DNA of 64,000 bases, taken from Malania oleifera (lineage: Eukaryota > Streptophyta > Magnoliopsida > Santalales > Ximeniaceae). Location: the NCBI RefSeq assembly GCF_029873635.1, contig NC_080422.1, positions 5,994,001-6,058,000 on the forward strand, written 5' to 3'. Under the pieces are notes generated by a model, which was given only the letters and a program-made list of their open reading frames with translations, had not been told where the DNA came from and made no database searches. How positions within the stretch are numbered: position 1 is the stretch's first letter; every line of letters starts with the position of its first letter. Positions 10,533-20,444 of the stretch are shown one piece after another. The translations under genes and the position numbers were made by a program.

Positions 10533-11225
10533 ATGTTGCCAAATCACCCAACTCCCGAAGTTGCTGAGAGCAGCACTAGATCGTTGATTCAAAGATGGAA
10601 ACCCGGTAAGGCACAGCTGGAGATTCTAGAGGAGGTCTTCCACAACAGTCAAGGGGAACTCCCTTCAGTGGAGCAGACTATCTTGCTTGCAGCACAACTC
10701 CGACGGTATGGTCCAATCGAGCCGAAAAATATACGCTTTTGGTTTGAGAATCGTAGGCGTAGGCGGGGATCAGTTGGAGAAGCCACTATCTCAACTACTG
10801 CCCCAACAATTCTCCATATTACCTCCTCCGCCACTACCGACCCAAGTAGTGCCCCTGCCATTCTTCCAACCCTCTTCCCTATCGAGAATATTCCGGCTGT
10901 GAAACTTACAACTAATATCTCACCAATGAGCCATATCCCTTACAATGGCAATATCGCAGTCACCACACTAAGGGTTTCGGATAATGCTGGCCTACTTCAC
11001 CATTTCAAGCAAACCCGATTCGCAATGAGACTCATATATGGGCCACCAATAACTCGGGAAGAGAGCAGCTCTTCCTCCTTCGCCGAACAAATGGGCGTCC
11101 TCTCCCTTTTTCCAACCCAAGCCGGCGACATTATAAGAGGTCAACTCTGCCAAGAAAGAACACAAGCGGTTAGCAGTGACACCGCTAGTACTGCGATAGA
11201 TGTTGACGTTGATCTAAGGCTCTAA
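10533..11225 (+). CDS. WUSCHEL-related (WOX-like) homeodomain transcription factor inside the LTR element
   Basis: The 230-residue product starts at the first ATG (10533); the frame is open 18 bases upstream but has no ATG there. Residues about 19-79 form a homeodomain of the WOX type: QRWKPGKAQLEILEEVF, an extended loop (NSQGELPSVEQ), AAQLRRYG, then IEPKNIRFWFENRRRRRG in helix 3. The order RW.P...Q..IL.E, YG.IE.KN, WF.N matches WUSCHEL-clade proteins. At 190-194 LSLFP (in GVLSLFPTQAGD) resembles the WUS box, and the C-terminus DVDVDLRL resembles an EAR repression motif. WUS-family proteins bind DNA in the nucleus and control stem-cell identity. Odd points: Glu72 replaces the usual Gln of WFQN (homeodomain position 50), the Arg run is long, and there is no intron. 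It lies between the two LTRs in the sense direction. The frame is intact, which suggests youth or selection. Confidence 0.82.
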   Translation: MLPNHPTPEVAESSTRSLIQRWKPGKAQLEILEEVFHNSQGELPSVEQTILLAAQLRRYGPIEPKNIRFWFENRRRRRGSVGEATISTTAPTILHITSSATTDPSSAPAILPTLFPIENIPAVKLTTNISPMSHIPYNGNIAVTTLRVSDNAGLLHHFKQTRFAMRLIYGPPITREESSSSSFAEQMGVLSLFPTQAGDIIRGQLCQERTQAVSSDTASTAIDVDVDLRL

Positions 11226-11518
11226 AGGCCAGATCTCGTATATTTTTTATTTATTTATAGGACATGTATAATATATGTACATATATATAATTATCCTTTT
11301 CCACATCTTCTGAATTTTTTTTTTTTTTTTTTTTCCATTTCAACCACTATTAGACCGACGATTCACACTTCAATTCCCAAAATAAAATACTTAGTCAAAT
11401 TGACCCTCAATCTATTCTAAGACTTAATTAAATCATTAATCAATTTACTCTTTCTAATAGCGCAAACCAATTATACAGTACTCATCTTAAATTTGCAAAT
11501 TTCGAGGACGAAATTTTT

Positions 11519-11533
11519 TTAAGGAGGGGAGAT
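11519..11533 (+). other. Polypurine tract of the WOX-carrying element
   Basis: AAGGAGGGGAGAT lies immediately before the 3' LTR. Just upstream, TTTCGAGGACGAAATTT matches the sequence that usually precedes this tract in chromovirus-type Gypsy elements. Confidence 0.8.
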
Positions 11534-14092
11534 TGTGATGACCCAAAAATATATAAAGTACAATAATAATAAAATAATAAAAATAGTCATTAAGTTAATA
11601 TCAATACAGAAGTGTTTTTCTGTAGGATCCTTGATTCCATGTTTGATGCCTAAGAAAGACCTTGTCTTAGCGAGTGCTCAGAGACCATTGCGGCTCAGTC
11701 GCTCCCTGGAGGTCGGCCTGGTCAAAATGGAATTTCATAGGATAAACAGGATAGACATTGTTTGTACACGTAAATAAGTATATATACATAAAATAGTGTT
11801 TTGACAGACATAATTTGTAGAAATACATAATAAGATGATAATAATATAGGTATCATATGTGGGGCCCACAAGACTATGTGGGGTCCACATGAGTCCCGGA
11901 GCCACAAGACACTGTTTATATACGTAAATAAGTACATAAAATAATGTTTTAACTGATATAATTTGTAGAAATATATGATAAAATAATAATAATGTAAGTA
12001 TCATATGCGGGGCCCACAAGACTGTGTGGGGCCCACATGAGTCCCGAAGCCGTATGGAGGTTTACACGAGTCTCAAAGCTATTTAGAATGCATAAAATCG
12101 TATAAGAATTATTCGAGTTACGTAGGATCCATTCGGGTCTCGAAGTTGTGTGGGGCCCACAAGACCGTGTGGGGCCCACATGAGTTTTTAAAATTCAAAT
12201 TTAATTCTTATTCAAAAATAAATAATAAAATAAATGATTACTAAAAATAGTTTAAAAGTAATAATAATAAGAATAATAATGATAATAATGATAAAGAAAA
12301 ATAATAAAATAATAAAATAATTAATTAACTAATTGATTAATTAATTAGGTAAGTAATAAATTAAGAATTTATTTAATGGGAATGGTGGCAAGCACTCCCA
12401 CATGGCCTCCATCCCCATCCCATACTCAACCCATACCTTGCCCATCCTTTGCCCATTCTTAAATTTTCAAAATTATAATTTCACCCATCTCCCCACACTT
12501 TTATAAATTCTATTTCTTCCCCAAAATTTTCCTATAAATAGGGAGCTCTCAACCTTCATTTTTCACAACAATTTTCCAAGGAAGAGAAGGATTAGTGAGT
12601 GAAAGAATTTGTGGTGGAGAGAGAATTTTTGAATAAATTCTCAATCACCCACTTTTTCCGATCTCATTTCTTAAAGATAACTATTGTGTTCGTAGCACAC
12701 GGTAAAAGAAGAAGGTAAGTAAATTTGATTATGTTAGTATTTTTATTCAAAATTTATACCCGAGTTTATTTGTAAGTAAATTTTGATTATGTTAGTTCCT
12801 TTTTATTTTAAATTCATACCCGAGTTTATTTTGTACGTAAATTTTAATTATGTTACTTAGTTCCACAAAATTTCCATGAGTTTATTTTTACGCATATTTA
12901 ATTATACCAGTTCTATTTTAATATACTTGCATCTATTTTTGGGTTAAGAAATGTTCCAATCCCCTCGGGTAAATTTTCAGCATTTCTTTCTATTCAAAAA
13001 TAAAATTATATATATTTTTAACACAAAAATTGTGTGGCATGAGTTTATTTATATGTTGCATTTTTAAGAAAATATAAGTAAAGATGAGATTTTCACGATA
13101 TTATTTTTAAATTTGCATAAATTATAATAAGATGATTTTAAAACCCCTTATGGCAACGGAAGTTCAAAGTTACAGATGCTCGGTACCGCAGCTTAAAGTT
13201 TATACGGATCAGAGTGCACCCACACTGTTTACAGAGTGGTTATTTATGTTAGTGGATTTCTCCTGAGTGCACACCTGGTTTAAGTCCAGGACTTAATAAG
13301 GAAAATCTCACTTAAAGTTTACGTACGTTGATTTAGTTTGGTCGGCCAGCCAGCTAAGTCCAGTCTTCGGACCGCACAACCCAGTCATGGGGGTAAACAT
13401 GACTTACGGTAAACAGGCCTAAGGGTGGATTTTTATAATATATGTTTATACATATTTAATTACGTGTACAAAGTTACTGATGATTTGAAGGAAAAGTGTA
13501 AGTTTACGTGAAAATGATCATTTTGGTACTTAAATGACGATCTAAGGAACACGTATAAGGAAAAGTATATGTATGTTTATCATTAAATATTTTTACAGTT
13601 TTAAAGTTAAAAGTTTAATTTAGCAGTTATAGTATATGATTGTAAAAATTTACTGTCGAAATTGATGACAAAAGTTTTATGCAGAAATCTTTAAATTTAT
13701 GTTTATTCTAAAAGAAATCTTGAAATTATAGTATTAAATATTATTTTACGAAATTCTTTAAAAGCTCATTTTGGCCACACACTAATAATAATCTTATTTA
13801 CTTACTGAGCGTCGTCTCACCCCAATCATATTTTATTTCAGATAACTCTGAAGGACATGTCGGAAATCAGGCTTAGCAAGCATGCGGGTGGGGATTAGAA
13901 AAATAAAGATTAATTAGAAATATAGTATGATTTCAGATATTTACGTCTGTGTAATTTTCTTCTTTTGAAATAAGTGATTGTAACATGAATAATTAGCGCT
14001 CTGGTTTAATAAAAATTGAGTTTATTTTGCTTCCGCTGTAAATCAGAAGTAAAAAGTTAATATCCCAGGCCCCTCGGGGTCGGGGTGTTACA
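11534..14092 (+). repeat. 3' LTR of the WOX-carrying element
   Basis: It matches the 5' LTR base for base wherever I compared them, with no net length change. It repeats the GTGGGGCCCAC cluster, the TATA box and the conserved R/U5 block. Confidence 0.92.
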
Positions 14093-14454
14093 ACATATGT
14101 CACCGTACAGACGGTAACATCTGACATCACCAAGACCACGCATTTGGGGAGTAATGCGGCTTGATCCTAACTATTCAAATTGTGTTTTCTCTAGACGATG
14201 AGATTATTGTCATGTCAGCAATCTGTTTTCAATTTCCCGTGCCTATCACTCCCTACCATGTGGCGGGTGACATCACCCTGCCTCGTGTTGACTCATCAAT
14301 TTTTTAAAAATATAGAAAAATAAAAAATAAAAAATAAAAAAAATACTGTCTATAGCCTCATTGCCACGGATGGCTAACACGTGGCCGCCTAGTCCCGTTT
14401 CCCACCTTCTCCTTCCCTAAACTGAGTTAGGCCGATTTGACCAAAGTCAACTCA
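14093..14454. other. Resumed second unit of the 3.4-kb duplication, then AT-rich sequence
   Basis: It begins with the ACATA target copy. From 14098 to about 14200 it resembles 3605-3715, which shows where the pre-insertion sequence continues. The rest includes TAAAAAATAAAAAAT-type sequence and a GTTGACC segment. No gene is seen. Confidence 0.55.
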
Positions 14455-16021
14455 CGTTGACCTGATTCAAATCGATTGAATTAGTTAGACTTCCCTAGAT
14501 TACACTGTTTTTTTTTTTTTATTAAGTTATTTTTAATTCATTTTTAGATACTGTTTGTAGAATTTGTGTATAACGAATGCTAATACCTTCTTCTCGTGTT
14601 ATTATATTCTCGATCCCAACTTTGGTAAAAGTAGATTAAGCTTACTGGTTCATTGACCTTAAGATTAGTAGAGAAATCAATCAACAAGTAGTAATTAGGT
14701 GAACTAATTGTACCTAAGAAAATAACAGGTTAGTAGCGACTTTATTAAACCATCAATATTTATATCATTCATTGTCATTTCAAACCCCTTCTCCGGATGT
14801 TGCAAAGAAAATATTTTTTAGTTTACTAATTTTTTAAAAAAAAATGTATGTTAGTATTGTCTAAAATCATTTTATTCATTGATTTGAATTTTTTTTAAAA
14901 TTTTTTTTATTTGGATTATAAGAATTAAAATTAATTAAATAATTAGCAATACAACTGTCTTCCTTTAAAAAGTTAAAATTTCGTATTAAGTATTGTGAAT
15001 ATTTTTAAGGAGAGTTCACATTTTGTAACATTTTAATTAACTAAATGATTAGCAATATAATTCAATATCTTATACTAAAGTTCACAATTTGTATTCGAAA
15101 GACTATGAATGTTTCCAAATAGAGCCACAATTTAATTCTTTCCCACATACAGCCAATAATACTTTTGAATTCCTTTTGAATATTAATGTTTAAGTTCTTT
15201 TTTTCCTTCTTAATCTTTTGGCCAAGAGCAAATCCTTAAAAATGTTTACACTTGGGTAATATATTATTAAATTGCATAGATTTTTTTCATTGATTATTGA
15301 ATAGATAAGTTATTTGAATCGTATGCAATTCAAATATGATATTTATCATTTAAACGAATTGTGGGTTATTGGATGAGATTTATACGTTACCCAAATTTAT
15401 TGGTTCTAAAATAATTTGATCTCCTTCCATTTTTGACTACGTCTTAAAATGATTTGTAGTAAAAATAAAAAATCAAGGCAGGATTGTTATGTCAATAAAT
15501 TTATAATCTAAATATTTTTTTAGCAGTTCATCAAAAAAATTAGAGAGTTAATTGGTAGTTATTAAAAATTTAGGGATGTAATATTATATTTTGAAAATTC
15601 AAGAGTGTTTTTGAAATTTAGATATAATAAGTGATTATTAGACCATTTTTTTTTTGGGTGTCCCGAAACTCTAAACTATACAATCCCTTCAAGCTCCCTG
15701 GGCAGCATGAAATTGGGAAATGAAAACATTATCTCCCGTCCATAAAGTCACTATTTAACATTATGTCACAATAAAAAATATATATATAATTGTTATCTAA
15801 AATGTGATAAGACTATCTAACCTATTAAATCTTTTTCGTATGGAACCCACCTTCCTTCTAAGGCTCCATAACATTTATGATCCCTAATCTTAATATAGTC
15901 ATGACAGAAAAATTTTAATTGCACAACTTATTATAGATGGCTAAAGAAGCTAAATTGTCATAAATTCAAAAGCCACAAGGATTTAAATGGAATAATCTTT
16001 AAGTTGACCTAATGCACATAT
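14455..16021. repeat. Non-coding tandem duplication, copy A
   Basis: It shares an ordered series of blocks with 16029-17995, for example AACTTTGGTAAAAGTAGATT, ATCAATATTTATATCATTCA and AGGAGAGTTCACATTTTGTA. It lacks about 230 bases present in copy B near 16115-16350 and two smaller segments. No coding capacity or element ends were found. Confidence 0.7.
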
Positions 16022-16028
16022 AACTTGG

Positions 16029-17995
16029 GTTGACCCGATTCAAGCTAGATGAATCACTTAGACTTTCCTAGACTGCCCTTTTTTTTAAAGAAAATTATTA
16101 TTTTATTTTTAATTCATTTTTAATTAAAAAACTAGAAAAATAGTAAAAAAAAAATTAGGGAAAAATAGAGAAAAATTCTTTGAGTCATCGTTGACTCGAG
16201 AAACAAAAAAATAAAAAAGGGGTAAAATTCATTAAAATATTACGAAATTGTAGAAAAATATTTAAAAATTCTTGAATTTTTTTTGAAAACTTGGGAATGT
16301 TTTGAAGTTTTTTTTTTCTTGGATTTGATGCATGCATGGTCATTTTTGCATGTTTAATATTTGTAGAATGAGTGTATAGGGAATGCTAATACATTTCTCT
16401 CGAATAACTATACTCCTGATCCCAACTTTGGTAAAAGTAGATTAAGTCAACAAATTCCTTAACCTGAACATTATTATAGAAATCAATAAACAAATAGTAA
16501 TTAGGTAAACTAACTGTACCTAGGAAAATAACAGGTTAGAAGAGACTTTATCGAACCATCAATATTTATATCATTCATTGCCATTTCGGACCCCTTCTTT
16601 GGGACGTTGTGAAAAAATTATTTTAAAATTTACTAATTTTTTTTAAAAAAAATATGTTAATAATGTCTAAAATCAATTTTATTCATTGATTTGACTTTTT
16701 TTTTTTACTTGGCTTAAAGGAATTAATAACAATTAAATAATTAGCAATACAATTGTCTTCCTTTAAAAAGTTAAAAAATTTTGTATTAAGAATTGTGAAT
16801 GTTTTTAAGGAGAGTTCACATTTTGTACTATTTTAATTAACTAAATGATTAGCAATATAATTCAATATCTTATAATAAAGTTCACAATTTGTATACGAAA
16901 GACTATGAATGTTTCTAAATAGAGCCACACTTTAATTTTTTCCCACATACAGTCAATGGACGGAAGACTTTCACCCCTGAATTTAGTGTCACACCATAGT
17001 GTTCAAAGTGACGCGATGGTGGCTGGAGTTCCCGGGTTATCAAATAATAATAATAATAATAATAATACTTTTGAATTCCTTTTGAATATTAATGGTTAAG
17101 TTCTTTTTTTCCTTGTTAATCTTTTGGCCAAGAGCAGAATCCTTAAAAATGTTTACACTTGGGTTACATATAATTAAATTGCCTAGATTTTTTTCATCGG
17201 TTATTGAATAGATAAATCATTTGAATCATATGCAATTCAAATATGATATTGATCGATTAAATGAAATGTAAATTATTGGATGAGATTTATACGTTACCCA
17301 AAACTTGTTAAGTTGTTTAATTACGTTACATATTTATCAATTAAAATTTAGTAGGACAAAATTAAGAGACAACCCACGCTTATTTTGAATATAATAATGA
17401 ACTCCTTCCGTTTTTGACAACCTCTTAAAATGATTTGTAGCAAAAATAAAAAATCGAAGGAGGATTGTTATGTCAATAAAGTTATAATCTCAATATTTTT
17501 TTATCAGTTCTTAAAAAAAAATTAGAGTTATTTAATAGTTATTAAAAATTTAGGGATGTAATATTATATTTTGAAAATTCAAGAGTGTCTTTGAAATTTA
17601 GATATGATAAGTGATTATTAGATAGCTTTTTTTTGGGTGACCCGAAACTCTAAACTAGGCTACCCCTTCAAACTCCTCAGGCAGTACGAAATCGAAAAAT
17701 GAAACCATTATTTCCCGTCTATCTTACACTATTTAACATTATGTCACAATAAAAAATATATATAATTATTATCTAAAATGTGATAAGACTTTCTAATCTA
17801 TTAATTCTTTTTCGTATCGAATCCACCTTCCTTCTAAGAGTCCATAATATTTATGGTTCCTAAGCTGTCATGACAGAAAAATTTTGATTGCATGACTTAT
17901 TAGATAGCCAAAGAAGCTAATTTGTCATAAATTCAAAAGCCACATAGGATTTAAATGGAATAATCTCTAAGTTGACGTAATGCACATATATACAT
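16029..17995. repeat. Non-coding tandem duplication, copy B
   Basis: It is the longer partner of copy A. It carries an extra 105-base insert with an (AAT)n tail (about 16958-17063) and about 75 extra bases near 17310-17390. Many point differences separate the copies, so the duplication is not recent. Confidence 0.7.
16958..17063 (+). mobile_element. Short retroposon tail, possibly RTE-type LINE 3' end
   Basis: The insert reads ...GGAGTTCCCGGGTTATCAA followed by (AAT)n and is absent from the matching point in copy A (CAGCCAATAATACTTT), which acts as the empty site. A GGGTTATCAA end followed by a simple A-rich repeat resembles plant RTE LINE 3' ends; this family call is tentative. The repeat AAT makes the exact borders uncertain. 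Confidence 0.45.
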
Positions 17996-19261
17996 GGGCA
18001 TACTTTTCTATGTTACGTGCTCAATTAAACTTCTCGGATAACAAGTTAATTTTTATATCTTTCTATTAAATACTGGGATTTAATCTTAATTGAAAACTAA
18101 CACTCGAATCCTTAAGTCTAATCAAACAAAATTAACTCTATATTTGTTACTTGAATTTTAAACTTTTAATTTAAATTTGTGTCAACTTGAATAAAATAAA
18201 GTACAAAATTATACTGATTTTTTTTATAAAGTTATACAAAATTAAATTAAGAACAAAATTCATATAAACTTTAAAAATAATTTAAATTGTATAATTTTTT
18301 AAAAATATTATAAAAAAAGTATATAATTTAAATCTCATTTTGTTTAAATTTAACTACTTATAAGTTATAAGCGCATAAAGGGCAAAATTTTGGTAATCTT
18401 GAGGTGACATAATTGAAATACCAATTTTACCCTTTATATTTTAGTTAATTAAAATTAAATTCCTTCAATATCCTAAAACCTAAAATGAATCCCCAATCGC
18501 TCACTTGTCCTCTCCTTTCTTCTCGGCGATTGATTTATCTACCCACATGGCTATTCAATTATTGTTATTTTTCACACAACGGCTCATTTACTTTTGGGTG
18601 TCATGTTTCGATTTTTTTTATTCCTCTGTCAATTGATCTTCTCATGGCTTTTCAATTTATGTTTACTGTTATAGCTAAATATCTTTTTTGTCAAAACCTC
18701 CCTATCATAATCCCAATTGTTTTCATTTAGTGTCTGATAACCTTCTATGGTCGTGTATTCCTAGCTTTTTCCTCATATAGATTCTCCCCAAATAGTGATC
18801 ATCCCACACATAAGTTCCACCCACAAAGAAAGTTTACGATTTCCCTCCTGCACACCAAATATGCAAAGCGTGTTAGTTCAATTCAAGTTTCCATCCATTC
18901 AAATTCAAATGCATTTACTAAAATTTTGACGAGACATTAAATACTAGGTTTGTTCTTGGTTTTACAAAAATTACAGCTATACATGGTATAATTTCTTATA
19001 TTATTTTGTATGTTTTATCGATAACAAAACAAACTACTATTCATAACTTGTTGTACTCCATTACAAAACATATCTTTGTTATCAGTTAGATAAAGTTTAT
19101 CTTTCTCTTCAAATGGATTGTAAAGGGACACAAAAGTATTATTGAATTGGATTGTATTTCTTTCATGTCTTTGCTCATATCCTCAATTACTTTTATTAAG
19201 TTAGTTCAAAGTTTTATTTGTCTTTTAGTCTTTTTCTATATAATATATCATATATCATTTT
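17996..19261. other. AT-rich stretch, no gene seen
   Basis: One 81-codon frame (18485-18730) has no recognisable domain and an unusual hydrophobic composition. I do not call it a gene. Nothing else could be supported. Confidence 0.4.
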
Positions 19262-20444
19262 TGTTAGGGATTTATACTGAAAGATATGATTTATGTAATC
19301 GGATTTAGTATTTATTAATAACTTTAGTCATTCCGTTTTAATGAAAATCTTTGTGAGTAATGTTTGCATGACATTATTTATTTAATGATTATGCATGTAT
19401 GTCTTTTATTCTATATAGTAGGTGATCTAATGTGTAGAATATGACTTATACACAGAAAATTAGATCATCAGTTCTCATAAAATATAAGTTTATTGTTCGC
19501 AGTCTTAAATGATGTTGAACACACCATTGGTAGGACTGTAGTACAAGATTTTAATAGGTTTGTATTGACTGTTGGAAATGGTACAGTTCCAACTCCTTGT
19601 ACTAGTACACTTTGTGTGTATTGAATAAGTCCATCTTGAGGTAATTGTTTTTATACTGATTATATAAAACAATTAATACCTCATAGTTATTATGAGTGTT
19701 TATGCTCTTAATCTTGATATAATTATTGGACACGTGCATATGATTATTCAGTGAGTTGGGTGATGACATTATGTGTATGGTGAACATTAATTATTGATGG
19801 AATCCATGTCTCGGAATTGGGATTGATGATACTCCTTTGAGAAAGTTTATAAGTTTTGATTATGGCAAACCCTACAGGTAGATTTTGAATCCGGAACATC
19901 AAATAAGTTAAGTGGAAAGCCTCAGGAAATTAATATGTCAATTAATTAAATTATCAGTAATTTAATTTAGTTGACCGCTATCTGTAATCTTTACGTGGGG
20001 AGATAAATAAGCATTTAATAATAGGAGTTTGAAATTTAATTTCGAATATGACAGGGAGTGCAATTATAATTTTTTAGTGGTATGAATTATAATTAATGTA
20101 ATTAAGGATGAATTCAGATTGAATTAAGAATTCTTAATTATGTGAGAAGCCCTAGTCATGTTTGCCCAAAGGTCCCTGTTGTAGCCTATATGCACATGCT
20201 CCATTTAGTAGCTAGGAGAGACAAAAAAACTCTCACAAAGGCAGATGTTTTCGTGAAAGAAGAAAACCCTAGCAGCCGTTTATGAGCCCACTCTCTCAAG
20301 AGTAAGGCGTGTTCAAGGAATACAGTAAAAGATTCTTGGTCGTCTTCAAGAGCTCATTTTCGTACTTACAGGTTTGGGATCAAACCAGATAGATCTCGTA
20401 GGTATAATACTAATCACGTAATTAGGGATTGCATGATCTGATCA
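19262..20444 (+). mobile_element. Possible solo LTR of a Copia-type element (tentative)
   Basis: The stretch starts TGTTAGGGATT and could end TGATCA at 20444. It lies between T-rich flanks (ATTTT and TTTTT), so a target duplication cannot be judged. The density of short AT-rich blocks and a leader-like end (GTTTGGGATCAAACCAGA, then ATCTCGTAGGTATAA) resemble LTRs. No primer site or internal region follows. Confidence 0.25.

Larger units (their letters stand above)
6011..14092 (+). mobile_element. Young non-autonomous LTR retrotransposon carrying a WOX homeobox gene
   Basis: The LTRs (6011-8569 and 11534-14092) are 2559 bases each, offset by exactly 5523, and look identical in every part I compared. 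The element is flanked by a perfect 5-bp target duplication, ACATA (6006-6010 and 14093-14097). A primer site TGGTATCAGAGC (8572-8583) matches initiator-Met tRNA, and a purine tract (about 11520-11533) precedes the 3' LTR. The 2964-base interior has no pol. A short ATG frame near 8802 (about 20 codons) resembles the position of a gag start in Gypsy elements. The interior also holds AT-rich sequence, an antisense SINE (9790-9951), an 81-bp tandem repeat and the WOX gene. LTR style and leader point to a Tekay/Del-like Gypsy lineage, so it must be mobilised by a partner element (inference). No LTR difference seen means that it is very recent. Confidence 0.9.

Noticed and set aside
19262-20444. 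A confident call of a complete Copia solo LTR
   Set aside because: T-rich flanks prevent a target-duplication test and no primer site adjoins, so I kept it as tentative only.
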